Source: an uncultured beta proteobacterium (GTDB taxonomy: Bacteria > Pseudomonadota > Gammaproteobacteria > Burkholderiales > Burkholderiaceae_C). From it: a stretch of 46,563 bases of DNA. The notes under the pieces were generated by a model, which ran no database searches, was not told where the DNA came from, and saw only the letters and a program-made list of their open reading frames with translations. Below are positions 17,476 to 27,566 of the stretch, piece after piece. The stretch covers positions 1-46,563 of the forward strand of contig CAIJRK010000052.1 of the NCBI GenBank assembly GCA_903823025.1, given 5' to 3'. A program made the translations under genes and the position numbers. The first letter of the stretch is position 1. Each line of letters starts with the position of its first letter.

Positions 17476-18975
17476 ATGGCAAATAACCCACAAGCGGGCA
17501 GCGCAACAGGCGCCGCTGGCAGTACAGAAAACAGCGAACTCAGTCTTCTTGATCGCATCATCACAGAAGGCAACATGGCGCTTGAGCCTTCGCAGGGCAC
17601 TTACGCCAAGAAGCTAATCGGCCAGTTTGCAACGCAAATTCTGGATGAAGGCATGAAGGCCAGCCCTGATAAAGGGGTCGTCGCCATGATTAACGAGCGC
17701 ATTGCAGAGATCGACAAGTTGCTCTCGGATCAACTCAACGCCATCATGCACGACGCTTCTTTTCAAACGCTGGAAGCCTCCTGGCGCGGTTTGCATGACA
17801 TGGTCATGGGCACGGAAACCAGCACCCGACTCAAGCTGCGTTTGCTCAATGTCAGTAAAAAAGAACTCCTTAAAGACCTTGAGTCTGCCGTTGACTATGA
17901 CACCAGTGTGCTGTTCAAAAAAGTGTACGAAGAAGAATATGGCACCTTCGGCGGCCATCCTTATTCGTTGCTGATTGGGGATTACACCTTTGGTCGTCAT
18001 CCGCAAGATATTGCGTTGTTGCAACGCATTTCAAAAGTGGCTGCAGCTGCCCACGCACCTTTTATTTCGGCTGCCGCGCCTGCCTTGTTTGACATGAAGT
18101 CTTTCACGGAACTTGGAGTACCACGCGATATGGCCAAGATTTTCGAGAGTGCTGAACTCGCCACTTGGCGCGGCTTTCGTGAGTCAGAAGATTCGCGTTA
18201 TGTCTCGCTGGTATTACCCAGCTATGCAGCGCGTCTGCCCTATGGCGCAAAAACAATTCCGGTCGAAAACTTCAATTTTGAAGAAGATGTGGATGGCAAA
18301 GATCATTCCAAATACTTGTGGGCCAATTCGGCCTATCAGTTGGGCCTGCGCATCACCGATGCGTATGCGCAATATGGCTGGTCAACCGCTATCCGGGGTG
18401 TTGAAGGTGGCGGCAAAGTTACCGGCATGGTGGCCCACAGCTTCAAGACGGATGAGGGTGATATTGCCCTTAAATGTCCAACCGAAGTACTGATTACAGA
18501 CCGTCGTGAAAAAGAACTGAATGATCTTGGCTTTATTGCGATTGTCAATTCAAAGGGTTCGGACGTTGCCTCCTTCTTCGGGGGGCAAACGGTGAACAAA
18601 CCCAAGGTTTACAACAAAGATGCCGCTAATGCCAATGCTGAATTGTCAGCACGCCTTCCCTACATCTTGGCCGCCTCACGCTTTGCGCATTACATCAAGG
18701 TCATCATGCGCGACAAGATTGGCAGCTTTCAGACCAGTGATGAGGTGTCGTTTTTCCTCAACAACTGGATTGCCAGCTATGTCTTGATTGGTGACTCGGC
18801 ACCGCAAGCCATGAAGGCCCGGTTTCCTTTAAGTTCTGCGCGCATTGATGTCACTGAAGTTGAAGGTCGCCCAGGGGCTTATCGGGCAATTTGCTTCTTG
18901 CGTCCACACTTCCAGATGGAAGAACTGACGGCTTCCATCAGGCTGGTTGCTGAACTGCCTAACTCTAAAGCCTGA
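17476..18975 (+). CDS. tssC: T6SS contractile sheath large subunit TssC
   Basis: This 499-residue VipB/ImpC protein forms the outer sheath with TssB and carries the ClpV recognition on disassembly. Family hallmarks include LDRIITEG, ASWRGLHDMVMGTETS, YGTFGGHPYSLLIGDYTFG, WRGFRESEDSRYVSLVLPSYAARLPYG and a FLNNWIASYV C-terminal region. The ATG at 17476 (MANNPQAG) is preferred over an upstream in-frame GTG at 17467. Length and motifs are standard. Confidence 0.97.
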   Translation: MANNPQAGSATGAAGSTENSELSLLDRIITEGNMALEPSQGTYAKKLIGQFATQILDEGMKASPDKGVVAMINERIAEIDKLLSDQLNAIMHDASFQTLEASWRGLHDMVMGTETSTRLKLRLLNVSKKELLKDLESAVDYDTSVLFKKVYEEEYGTFGGHPYSLLIGDYTFGRHPQDIALLQRISKVAAAAHAPFISAAAPALFDMKSFTELGVPRDMAKIFESAELATWRGFRESEDSRYVSLVLPSYAARLPYGAKTIPVENFNFEEDVDGKDHSKYLWANSAYQLGLRITDAYAQYGWSTAIRGVEGGGKVTGMVAHSFKTDEGDIALKCPTEVLITDRREKELNDLGFIAIVNSKGSDVASFFGGQTVNKPKVYNKDAANANAELSARLPYILAASRFAHYIKVIMRDKIGSFQTSDEVSFFLNNWIASYVLIGDSAPQAMKARFPLSSARIDVTEVEGRPGAYRAICFLRPHFQMEELTASIRLVAELPNSKA

Positions 18976-19004
18976 TATTAAAAATAATCAAGCGTAATGA
19001 AAAG

Positions 19005-19031
19005 AGAACACAGCCTGCCGGGCCGTGTTCT
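19005..19031 (+). other. Hairpin between tssC and hcp
   Basis: AGAACAC-a-GCC pairs with GGC-c-GTGTTCT around a five-base loop. It is followed by tgatcaataag rather than a T-run, so it is not a typical intrinsic terminator. It may be a partial terminator or an mRNA end-protecting stem that raises hcp transcript relative to tssBC; this is inferred. Confidence 0.5.
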
Positions 19032-19063
19032 TGATCAATAAGTAACGATGACTGGAGTAACTC

Positions 19064-19546
19064 ATGATTTATCTGAAATTTGAAAAAACACTGGATGGCA
19101 ATTGCACTGAAAAAGGCTTTGAAAAGCAAATCATGATTGATTCGTTCTCTCATAGTTTGACCAATCCTTTGACAACCAAAATTGGCAATACCGACCGAAC
19201 CTCGGATGGCCCCCAGTTTTCACAAATGAGCTTCTCCAAAGTGATGGATATTTCTACGCCCTTGCTGTATCAAGCCTGTGCGAGCAACAGAATATTAGGC
19301 ACCGCAACGATTTCCGTGACACGCGTTCAGGGTTCTGAACAAATGCTGGCGATCACCTATGTTCTGGGCGATGCCATGATTGAAAATATCAGCACCTCGG
19401 GTTCTGCGGGTGGTGATTTACCCAACGACAGCTTTATGCTCAATTTCAGTTCCATCACGTCTGAATACACGAAGCAAAAAGTTGATTCAAGCAAAGAAGG
19501 GGTCGCCCCATTTGGTTGGGATCTCAAGCTGCGCCAGGCGATGTAA
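19064..19546 (+). CDS. hcp: T6SS inner tube protein Hcp (TssD)
   Basis: The 160-residue tube subunit stacks as hexameric rings inside the sheath and is expelled with the spike. The family pattern is present: MIYLKFEKTLDGNCTEKGFEKQIMIDSFSHSL, then SFSKVMDISTPLLYQACASN (the KxxDxxSP.L region) and a beta-rich C-terminus ending WDLKLRQAM. No extra effector domain is attached. It has its own hairpin-containing leader of 88 bases. Confidence 0.96.
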   Translation: MIYLKFEKTLDGNCTEKGFEKQIMIDSFSHSLTNPLTTKIGNTDRTSDGPQFSQMSFSKVMDISTPLLYQACASNRILGTATISVTRVQGSEQMLAITYVLGDAMIENISTSGSAGGDLPNDSFMLNFSSITSEYTKQKVDSSKEGVAPFGWDLKLRQAM

Positions 19547-19613
19547 TCCCATTCAGTTGAAGCTTCTCCTCACTGTATCGGTGCGATAAGTGGGTAGAAG
19601 TGAAACAAGAAGC

Positions 19614-20072
19614 ATGGCAGAACTTGTCCGGGGTGCCTCCATCCCTCTTTTTGATCGCTTGTCTTCCGTTGGAAGTGTGACCGACAACCGGCATCAGCTG
19701 TTAACACCTGAGCAGCTTGAAGCTTCTATTGGACGAGAGTTATTAAAACTACTGAACACGCGATCCAGGCTTTTGCCCTCCGAGTTTTCAGCCAGCACGG
19801 GGACAACAATTGATTATGGAATTCCTGACACCTCAGCCATTTCAGCCAGATCACCGGTTGATCTTGAGCTGTTGCAATCGACTATTCAACAAGCGATTTG
19901 TCACTACGAGCCCCGTTTGAAAGACGTTCTCGTCAAGGCTTTTCCAGCGTCCAGACCTGGCGGCGGTGCGTTGTTATTAATTAGTGGAACCCTGATGATT
20001 GGCTTGAAATTGCGGCAACTGAATTTTGAACTTCAGCTGGACTCACAACAAACACATGTCAAGACTATCTGA
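19614..20072 (+). CDS. tssE: T6SS baseplate protein TssE (gp25-like)
   Basis: The 152-residue gp25-like baseplate wedge component initiates sheath polymerisation. It shows IPLFDRLSS, the ELLKLLNTRSRL start of the lysozyme-related gp25 fold, DYGIPD (the conserved Y-G-P turn) and IQQAICHYEPRLKDVLV (the E-PR signature). The ATG at 19614 is chosen (AAGAAG six bases upstream) over an in-frame GTG at 19590. tssF follows after two bases. Confidence 0.93.
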   Translation: MAELVRGASIPLFDRLSSVGSVTDNRHQLLTPEQLEASIGRELLKLLNTRSRLLPSEFSASTGTTIDYGIPDTSAISARSPVDLELLQSTIQQAICHYEPRLKDVLVKAFPASRPGGGALLLISGTLMIGLKLRQLNFELQLDSQQTHVKTI

Positions 20073-20074
20073 AA

Positions 20075-21835
20075 ATGGCTGAGTTTTTGCATACGGATTT
20101 GCTGCAGTACTACAAGCGAGAACTCGTTTACCTGCGTCAGCAGGGCGTCAACTTCTCGCACCGCTACCCCAAAGTGGCGGGCATGTTGGCCCTGCACGGC
20201 ACCGAGTCGCCTGACCCGCACACAGAGCGCTTGATTGAGTCGGTGGCTTTTTTGGCGGCGCGGGTGCACCAGGATTTGGATCGGGAGTTTCCCCAGGTTG
20301 CCGCCGCGCTGCTTGAGAATTTGTGTCCGTCACTCATGCAGCCAATACCGTCCCTGACAATTGCCCGGTTTTCGCTCGACCCGAGTCAGGGCAAAGTGAC
20401 TGCGGGGTTCCAGATTCCCCAACATACTGCGCTGTACGCCAGCGCCGATGGTCAACAGTGCCGTTTTCGCACCACCTGGCCCACGGTGCTGTGGCCGGTG
20501 ACGATCACCAAGGCGGTGCTGGAAGGTGGTTCCACGCTACGTATGACCTTCGAGTGCCATGCGGATACCGATTTTTCAGAACTGGAAATAGACAGTCTGC
20601 GTCTGCATTTGCAAGGCGATTGGATGACCACGATGCCGCTGTATGAGTTTTTGGTAGCCGACGTGGTGAGCGCCACCCTCACCCCTGATCATGGATTTGC
20701 AAGAACCCTGCCGATTAACTCCTGGCGCGAAGTCGGCTATGCAGAGGGTGAAAATGTTTTACCGCAGTCGCCCAACGCCCAGCCCGCCTACGGCTTGATG
20801 CAGGAATACTTTGCCTTTCCACGCAAGTTTCATTTCTTTGATCTGTTCAATATCCGGGCCTATGCGGGCAAGTGCCGCCGGTTTGACCTGACGCTATCGC
20901 TGGCGCAGCCGGCACGCGGTGTCGGTAATTTATCAGCCGACAACTTTCTGCTTGGTTGCACGCCTATTGTCAATATTTTCCCCAAAACCAGTGAGCCGAT
21001 TGTGGTGGATCACCAGCAGTTTGAGTATCTCCTGGTGGCAGATCGGCAGCGTGAATCAAGCACCGAAGTGCATTCCATAGTTTCTGTCACAGCCTCTGAT
21101 CCCAACGCCGAGCGGCCTGTGCTGATTCCTAACTTTGCCGCCTTGGGGCATATCCAGACGACGGTTAAAACCAGTTTTTGGTCATCGCGTCGGGAGCCTA
21201 GTTTGCGCCGTGACATCTCGGGCACGGATGTTTTTCTGTCCTTTGTCGATCAGGCCAACACCTTGAAGACGCCGGTTGAACCGGTGGTCTATGCCAACTT
21301 GCTATGCACTAATCGCCGACTGGCCGAGCAGGTGCCCATCGGCGCGCGCATGGTCGCTGAAGGCATCTCGGCGACGGCGAGCGTGCGTTGCCTGTACGAG
21401 CCAACCTCACAGCGCAATCCGCCATTGGGCAGCGAGACGCTGTGGCGGCTGGTTTCGCTGCTTACCCTGAATCACCAATCGCTCGTCGATGGCTCTACCG
21501 GCAAAGACCAATTGCGTGAAATACTGACCTTGTTTGCCTCCGACAGCACCCGTGACCATGAACAAATTCGCGGCATCAAAGACCTGCAAGCGCGTAGCGT
21601 GACCGGGCGAGTCGGGCATGACGCCTGGCGCGGTTATTGTCGTGGCACCGAGGTCATGCTGGCCTTTGATGAAGAAGCTTTTGCCGGCAGTTCGCAATTG
21701 CTTATGTCGGCGGTTCTAGCGCGATTTTTTGCGCTCTACACCTCGGTTAATTCATTTGTTCAACTAGGCGTACACCGGGGGGACGAGGTATGGAAACAAT
21801 GGGAACCGATGAGCGGGCGCCAATTGGTGCTTTAG
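20075..21835 (+). CDS. tssF: T6SS baseplate protein TssF
   Basis: The 586-residue baseplate wedge protein acts in a TssE-TssF-TssG-TssK complex. Its start, LLQYYKRELVYLRQQGVNFSHRYPKVAGML, is the family signature, followed by DPHTERLIESVAFLAARVHQDLD and PSLMQPIPSLTI. A late GTEVMLAFDEEAF segment follows, ending with FALYTSVNSFVQL. It overlaps tssG by 46 bases. Confidence 0.96.
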   Translation: MAEFLHTDLLQYYKRELVYLRQQGVNFSHRYPKVAGMLALHGTESPDPHTERLIESVAFLAARVHQDLDREFPQVAAALLENLCPSLMQPIPSLTIARFSLDPSQGKVTAGFQIPQHTALYASADGQQCRFRTTWPTVLWPVTITKAVLEGGSTLRMTFECHADTDFSELEIDSLRLHLQGDWMTTMPLYEFLVADVVSATLTPDHGFARTLPINSWREVGYAEGENVLPQSPNAQPAYGLMQEYFAFPRKFHFFDLFNIRAYAGKCRRFDLTLSLAQPARGVGNLSADNFLLGCTPIVNIFPKTSEPIVVDHQQFEYLLVADRQRESSTEVHSIVSVTASDPNAERPVLIPNFAALGHIQTTVKTSFWSSRREPSLRRDISGTDVFLSFVDQANTLKTPVEPVVYANLLCTNRRLAEQVPIGARMVAEGISATASVRCLYEPTSQRNPPLGSETLWRLVSLLTLNHQSLVDGSTGKDQLREILTLFASDSTRDHEQIRGIKDLQARSVTGRVGHDAWRGYCRGTEVMLAFDEEAFAGSSQLLMSAVLARFFALYTSVNSFVQLGVHRGDEVWKQWEPMSGRQLVL

Positions 21836-22824
21836 TTGAGCGACTCATCAGTCGGCCACACGGGTTCAATCTTTTTCAGGCGATCAGCTTGCTGGAGCGC
21901 GCCGCGCCAGACTTGGCCCCGGTGGGGCGCGGCGAGGGTCAAATTGAATCGGTACGCCTGAGTGCGGTGGTCTCGCTGGCTTTTCAGCCCAGTGACATCA
22001 GCCGTGTGCGTGCGGGGGTGAGTGCGCAAGAAAACGAAGCCTATGTGCTGTCAACGGCCGTGATGTCGCTGGCGGGCGCACAAGGTCCGTTGCCGCTGCC
22101 ATTGACTGAACTCGTGCTGGCGCGCACGGCGGCCCGGGACTTGGCAACAGCTGATTTTCTGGACATCTTTAACCACCGTTTTCTGGCTTTTTTATACCGA
22201 AGCCGACAAAAGCATCATGTGGGCCTGAACTGGCAGTCGCCCCAGTCATCGGCGCTGGCGGGTTGTCTGGATTCTCTTAGTGCGCTGGCACTGAAATCGG
22301 TGGCAAAAACGCCAGGCAGTGAAACCCCCTGGCTGCGTCATGCAGGACTGCTGGGCGGCGCGCCCCGCTCAATGAGCGGGTTGCTGGTGATGTTGTCAGA
22401 CCGGCTGGGTGTGGTGGCTAAAGGCCATCAGTTTTGTGGCGGTTGGCGTCAGCTTGAGCCGCGCGACCTGACGCGATTGAGCACGCGCGCACCGCCCCGG
22501 GTTCGTAGCTTGGGCCATGGCGTTGTTTTGGGTCAACGGGTGTGGGATCAAAGCGCTGGCATCACGCTTGAGTTTTTTAACCTGACGATGCAGCGACTGC
22601 GAGGTCTGCTCAAAGGCGGTGAAGCGCATGGACTGATGACGTGGATGATTCGCAGCTACCTGGCGCAGGATGTAGAGGTTGAGATGTTGCTCCACGTCAA
22701 ACCCACAGAACTTCAGTCCAGTACGCTGGGGCAAAAAGAACCGCTTCGTTTGGGTTTGACCTCTTGGCTGGTGACGCGTCCGCCCGACACGGGTTCTGTA
22801 GCCCCGGCAAGATTCACCCTTTGA
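21790..22824 (+). CDS. tssG: T6SS baseplate protein TssG
   Basis: The 344-residue partner of TssF has HGFNLFQAISLLERAAPD near residue 20, then GAQGPLPLPLTELVLARTAARDLATADFLDIFNHRFLAFLYRS, the most conserved stretch of the family. RLGHGVVLGQRVWDQ and a RLG.TSWL-type end follow. The start lies inside tssF; a second ATG three codons later is an alternative. Overlapping genes suggest coupled translation. Confidence 0.94.
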   Translation: METMGTDERAPIGALVERLISRPHGFNLFQAISLLERAAPDLAPVGRGEGQIESVRLSAVVSLAFQPSDISRVRAGVSAQENEAYVLSTAVMSLAGAQGPLPLPLTELVLARTAARDLATADFLDIFNHRFLAFLYRSRQKHHVGLNWQSPQSSALAGCLDSLSALALKSVAKTPGSETPWLRHAGLLGGAPRSMSGLLVMLSDRLGVVAKGHQFCGGWRQLEPRDLTRLSTRAPPRVRSLGHGVVLGQRVWDQSAGITLEFFNLTMQRLRGLLKGGEAHGLMTWMIRSYLAQDVEVEMLLHVKPTELQSSTLGQKEPLRLGLTSWLVTRPPDTGSVAPARFTL

Positions 22825-22837
22825 CCAGAAAAAATTT

Positions 22838-25567
22838 ATGGAAATCGATATTCGTACCTTGCTTGGCAAACTTAACCCAGAATGCAAGCGCACGCTTGAA
22901 AAAGCGGCCGAACTGTGTGTGCAACAAACGCACTACAACGTCGAAGTCGAACATTTTTTGTTCAAACTGTTGGAGGCTGACGCCCCGGATGCCGACGTGA
23001 TCTTTGCGCAGTATGAGATCAAGCACGATGCGATTCTGACCCAGTTACAGGCAGCGATGGATCAATTCAAACGCGGCAACGCCCGAATGCCAGCCCTGTC
23101 GCCCCATTTGGCACCGTTGTTTCAGGAGGCTTGGTTGCTGAGTGCCTTGCTGCTCGGTGAGCAGCAAGTACGCTCAGGCACCCTGATTTTGGCCATGCTG
23201 GAGGTCGATAGTTTGCGCGGCGCCTTGATCGAATCAGCGCCTGGTTTGCTGCAAATACCGCGTGACACTTTGCGCAAGGAGCTGGCTCATTTACTCACGC
23301 ATTCCGCCGAAGATGCAGGCGGTGTTGTGCCTGTCACCGCCCCACCGACCGCCCTGATGGGGGCCACCCAAGCGGCAACGCTCGCCCCTTCAACGCTTCT
23401 CGTCCCGCCCCGGCAAATGCCCACGATGCGCCGGGGCGCCTCCAGCAGTCCCGCGCTGGATCAGTACACCGTGGACTTAACCGAACAAGCCAGACAAGGC
23501 CGGATTGACCCGATTCGGGGCCGCGATGCCGAGATTCGCCAGATCATTGATGTGCTCTCCCGGCGGCGGCAAAACAACCCCATCCTGACCGGTGAAGCCG
23601 GGGTGGGCAAGACGGCGGTGGTGGAAGGTTTTGCACAGCGCGTCGTGCGCGGCGACGTGCCACCCGCTTTGCAAAAGGTGTCGGTTCGCTCCCTTGATCT
23701 GGCCTTGCTGCAGGCGGGCGCGGGCGTTAAAGGGGAGTTCGAGAACCGTTTGAAATCCGTCATTGCCGAGGTCAAAGCCTCCTTGGTGCCGATTGTGTTG
23801 TTCATCGACGAGGCGCATCAATTGATTGGTGCCGGTGGCGCGGAAGGTCAGGGCGATGCCGCCAACATCCTGAAGCCCGCGTTGGCTCGGGGCGAGTTAC
23901 GCACCATTGCGGCGACGACTTGGGCCGAATACAAAAAATATGTAGAGCGTGATCCGGCGCTGGCCCGGCGTTTTCAGGTGGTCAAAATTGATGAGCCTTC
24001 TGAAGAAGTCGCTATTGACATGCTGAGGGGCATGGTTCAAACGCTGGAAAAACATCATGGCGTAGAGATCATGGATGAGGCGGTCAGGGAAGCGGTGAAG
24101 CTGTCGCACCGCTACATCACGGGACGCCAATTGCCGGACAAAGCGATCAGCGTGCTGGACACGGCGTGCGCGCGTGTGGCTATCGGTCAAAGCGGGGTGC
24201 CGCCCGAAATTGAATCGGTGGAGCGAGAAATTTCCAATGCCCAAAACCAGTTGTGTATCTTCCGCCGCGAGTCGGCGACCGGGCGTGACCATGACGCGGC
24301 CATCAGCGTGTTGTCGCTGGAATTGGAAAGTCACCAACAACGCAAACGCCGTTTGACAGACAAGCTGGACGAAGAAAAAGCGGCAGTGGCCGAAATTGTG
24401 GCTTTGCGTCAACGCATCACCGAGGGGCTCAACGAGGACGGCACCAGTCTGGACGCGCAAGACAGCGAGTGGCTGATGGCCTCCCTGAATCGACTCGAAA
24501 AAGGTCTTGAGGCGATTCAAAGCGATGAGCCGATGATTCCGGTGTGTGTTGATTCTGGTGTCGTCGCCTCCGTTATTTCGGGTTGGACCGGCATCCCGGT
24601 TGGCAAGATGCTGGCTGATGAGCTGCACATCGTCCTCAACCTCAAAGAAAAACTGGCGCAACGCGTGGTGGGGCAAGATCAGGCGCTGGATGCTATTGCC
24701 CGGCGCGTCAGAACCTCGCGCGCTGACCTTGACGACCCCGGCAAACCGGTGGGCGTCTTTCTGTTGGTGGGGCCGAGTGGCGTTGGCAAGACAGAAACCG
24801 CCTTCGCGTTAGCCGACCTGATTTACGGCGGCGACCGCAACATGGTGACCGTGAACATGTCCGAATTTCAGGAGCCGCACACGGTGTCCAGCCTCAAGGG
24901 TGCGCCGCCGGGTTATGTCGGTTACGGCCGCGGCGGCGTGTTGACGGAGGCCGTTCGGAGGCGACCTTACAGCGTGGTGTTGCTCGATGAGATGGAAAAG
25001 GCGCACCCGGACGTGTTGGAATTATTTTTCCAGGTGTTTGACAAAGGCATGATGGAAGACGGTGAAGGCGTTCAGATTAATTTCAAAAACACCTTGATTT
25101 TGCTCACCTCCAATGCCGCCCAGGATGTCATCACCGAAGCCTGTGAAGGCGGCCAACGGCCTGATTCTGAAACGCTGATTGAACGCTTGCGACCTGTTTT
25201 GTTGCAACAGTTTTCGCCTGCCTTTTTAGGGCGTTTGGTGATCGTGCCTTATTACCCATTAGGGGACGCACAAATACGCGCCATCGTCTGCCTCAAGTTG
25301 AAGAAACTGGCGCAACGCTTTCTCGGCAATCACAAAGCCAAATTCAGTTGGGATGATGCCGTGGCCCAAGCCATCACGGCGCGCTGTACTGAAGTGGACA
25401 GCGGGGCAAGAAACGTGGATCACATTCTGTCGCATTCGGTGTTGCCGGAATTGTCGCGTCAGGTGCTGGAGCGAATCTCTATGTCGGAAGCCTTTGGTGA
25501 GGTTCACATGCGCATGAACGCGCACGATGATTTTTCGTTCACCTTCAGTCCACCTCAACAGGCCTAG
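22838..25567 (+). CDS. clpV: T6SS sheath-recycling ATPase ClpV (TssH)
   Basis: The 909-residue AAA+ unfoldase disassembles contracted TssBC sheaths. An N-terminal double Clp-N domain is followed by ATPase 1 (GEAGVGKT near residue 251; FIDEAHQLIGAGG Walker B) and a coiled middle domain (around 430-560). ATPase 2 follows (GPSGVGKTE near 645; LLDEMEKAHPDVLE). The first domain carries LDQYTVDLTEQARQGRIDPIRGRDAEIRQ, and the proline-rich linker before it is typical of ClpV rather than ClpB. Both Walker sites look intact. Confidence 0.96.
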   Translation: MEIDIRTLLGKLNPECKRTLEKAAELCVQQTHYNVEVEHFLFKLLEADAPDADVIFAQYEIKHDAILTQLQAAMDQFKRGNARMPALSPHLAPLFQEAWLLSALLLGEQQVRSGTLILAMLEVDSLRGALIESAPGLLQIPRDTLRKELAHLLTHSAEDAGGVVPVTAPPTALMGATQAATLAPSTLLVPPRQMPTMRRGASSSPALDQYTVDLTEQARQGRIDPIRGRDAEIRQIIDVLSRRRQNNPILTGEAGVGKTAVVEGFAQRVVRGDVPPALQKVSVRSLDLALLQAGAGVKGEFENRLKSVIAEVKASLVPIVLFIDEAHQLIGAGGAEGQGDAANILKPALARGELRTIAATTWAEYKKYVERDPALARRFQVVKIDEPSEEVAIDMLRGMVQTLEKHHGVEIMDEAVREAVKLSHRYITGRQLPDKAISVLDTACARVAIGQSGVPPEIESVEREISNAQNQLCIFRRESATGRDHDAAISVLSLELESHQQRKRRLTDKLDEEKAAVAEIVALRQRITEGLNEDGTSLDAQDSEWLMASLNRLEKGLEAIQSDEPMIPVCVDSGVVASVISGWTGIPVGKMLADELHIVLNLKEKLAQRVVGQDQALDAIARRVRTSRADLDDPGKPVGVFLLVGPSGVGKTETAFALADLIYGGDRNMVTVNMSEFQEPHTVSSLKGAPPGYVGYGRGGVLTEAVRRRPYSVVLLDEMEKAHPDVLELFFQVFDKGMMEDGEGVQINFKNTLILLTSNAAQDVITEACEGGQRPDSETLIERLRPVLLQQFSPAFLGRLVIVPYYPLGDAQIRAIVCLKLKKLAQRFLGNHKAKFSWDDAVAQAITARCTEVDSGARNVDHILSHSVLPELSRQVLERISMSEAFGEVHMRMNAHDDFSFTFSPPQQA

Positions 25568-25573
25568 CCCAGC

Positions 25574-27565
25574 ATGAGAACGGACTTTACACAAACGAAT
25601 GCGGTCCTCAGCGTCACCACGCCCTTCGGGGCGGATGTCTTGTTGCTGGATTCTTTTCAGGGCGTGGAGTCGATTTCACAGCTTTTTAAATTTACGTTAG
25701 GAATGCGTTCGTCGAACACGGGCCTGGACCCGGCCACCATCATCGGCGCCTCGGTGACCGTGAAGATCGCCATCCCCGAGGGGCCGGTACGATTTTTTAA
25801 TGGCATCGTGTCACGCTTCATGCACGCAGGCGGTGATAGCGACTTCTCGTCCTACTCGGCAGAATTGGTGCCTAATCTGTGGCTTTTAACGCTCAGTCGA
25901 GACCGGGTGATCTATCAAAACAAGACAGCGGCTGACATCATCAAAGCCGTTCTTGGCGACTTTTCTATCAAGTTTGACGCCCAATTGACCGGCACCTATG
26001 TGAGCCGCGACTACTGTGTTCAATATGACGAGACGGCGCTGGCGTTCATCTCTCGTCTGATGGAAGAAGAAGGTATTTTTTACTTTTTCACATTCGTGAA
26101 TGCCGGGCACACGCTGGTACTCGCCGACAATCCGGCGGCGCACACCGTTTGCACGGATGCCACCACGTTGCGCTACTTTCCCGCTCAAGAAGCGCTTCGC
26201 CTGATTGATGTGGTCAATCACCTTGAATATGAAAGTCGTCTGGTCGCCCAAAAGTTTGAATACAGCGACTACAACTACCTTAAACCCAGCACCGCTTTGT
26301 TGACCTCGTCCTCGGGCAAAACAGGCAAGGGCAAGCAGTTTGAATATCCGGGTAAGCACGAGGTTCTCGCCGACGGCACGCAGCGCGCCAAAGTGCGTTC
26401 TGACGCCAGTCAGGTGGACGGTGAGGTGTGCCGGGGCACGAGTTTTTGTTACCCCTTGTCCGCTGGCAAAAAGTTTACGTTGTCGGGCCACAGTCGAACG
26501 GCCTTGAACACAGCGCTGGTGTTGCGGATGGTGACGCACTCGGCGAGCAACGCGCAATACAGCAACGGCTTTGAAGCCTTTGCCGCCACCGTGCCTTTTC
26601 GGTCGCCCCGCGTCGCTAGCGTGCCTCGTGTGTCGGGGAGTCAAACGGCGCTGGTCGTCGGGCCAAGCGGTGAGGAAATCTGGACGGATCAATATGGCCG
26701 CATCAAGATTCAATTCCCTTGGGATCGGGTCGGCGTCAAGGACGAAAACAGTTCGTGCTGGGTGCGGGTGTCGCAATCTTGGGCGGGCTTGGGTTGGGGC
26801 AGTTTGTTTTTGCCGCGCATCGGTCAAGAGGTTATTGTGAGTTTTGTGGATGGCGATCCAGATCGCCCCTTGGTCACCGGCTGCGTCTATAACGCGGAGA
26901 ACACCACGCCCGTCACGCTGCCAGGCATGCAAACGCAAAGCACCATCAAGTCACGCACCTCCAAGCAGGGAACGGCGGGCAACGAGATGCGCATGGAGGA
27001 CAAGAAGGAGGCCGAAGAGTTCTACTTTCATGCGCAGAAAGACATGAAGTTCGAGATTGAAAACGACTTGAGCACCCATCTCGTTGAAGGCTCCGAGACC
27101 CACACGCTTGACAAGGGTGATCGCACGATTGACGTGAAAACCGGCAAAGAAACGCACAGCGTGAAAGGTACCCGAACGCTGACCGTGACCGGGGATGAGT
27201 CGCACACGAATAAGGCCGATTTCAAGCAAACCGTCACTGGCGATTACGAGTTGAAAGTGACGGGTAACCTGGTGATTAATGTGACCGGTTCTATCTCTCT
27301 CAAGTCGGGCACCAGCTTCAAGGCGGAAGCGGGCACGGCGCTCAGCACCAAGGCGGGCACCGCGTTGACCAACGAGGCGGGCACATCTTTAACCAATAAA
27401 GCGAGCATGAATTTGACCAACCAGGCCGGGATGGCTTTGAAAAACAAGGCAGGTACGACGCTGGATAGCGAGGGCGCGATGGTCACCAGCAAGGCGTCTG
27501 CCATGCAAACGGTGGATGGCGGGGGAATGCTCACCCTTAAAGGTGGTTTGGTGAAGATCAACTGA
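25574..27565 (+). CDS. vgrG: T6SS spike protein VgrG (TssI)
   Basis: The 663-residue trimeric spike is a gp27/gp5-like fusion. Its N-terminal gp27-like half includes FNGIVSRFMHAG, YCVQYDETALAFISRLMEEEGIFYFF. The OB-fold carries DQYGRIKIQFPWDR, SQSWAGLGWGSLFLPRIGQEV and DGDPDRPLVTG. The C-terminal beta-helix ends in an 8-residue repeat series (residues 586-633). No enzymatic extension is attached, so cargo is presumably non-covalent. The gene starts six bases after clpV. Confidence 0.96.
   Translation: MRTDFTQTNAVLSVTTPFGADVLLLDSFQGVESISQLFKFTLGMRSSNTGLDPATIIGASVTVKIAIPEGPVRFFNGIVSRFMHAGGDSDFSSYSAELVPNLWLLTLSRDRVIYQNKTAADIIKAVLGDFSIKFDAQLTGTYVSRDYCVQYDETALAFISRLMEEEGIFYFFTFVNAGHTLVLADNPAAHTVCTDATTLRYFPAQEALRLIDVVNHLEYESRLVAQKFEYSDYNYLKPSTALLTSSSGKTGKGKQFEYPGKHEVLADGTQRAKVRSDASQVDGEVCRGTSFCYPLSAGKKFTLSGHSRTALNTALVLRMVTHSASNAQYSNGFEAFAATVPFRSPRVASVPRVSGSQTALVVGPSGEEIWTDQYGRIKIQFPWDRVGVKDENSSCWVRVSQSWAGLGWGSLFLPRIGQEVIVSFVDGDPDRPLVTGCVYNAENTTPVTLPGMQTQSTIKSRTSKQGTAGNEMRMEDKKEAEEFYFHAQKDMKFEIENDLSTHLVEGSETHTLDKGDRTIDVKTGKETHSVKGTRTLTVTGDESHTNKADFKQTVTGDYELKVTGNLVINVTGSISLKSGTSFKAEAGTALSTKAGTALTNEAGTSLTNKASMNLTNQAGMALKNKAGTTLDSEGAMVTSKASAMQTVDGGGMLTLKGGLVKIN
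27329..27472 (+). repeat. Six 24-bp (8-residue) repeats in the vgrG tail
   Basis: The units read AGTALSTK, AGTALTNE, AGTSLTNK, ASMNLTNQ, AGMALKNK and AGTTLDSE. They occupy residues 586-633 of VgrG in perfect 8-residue register. This matches the period of gp5-type triple-stranded beta-helix strands and sets the length of the spike needle below the PAAR tip. Confidence 0.8.
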
Positions 27566-27566
27566 T

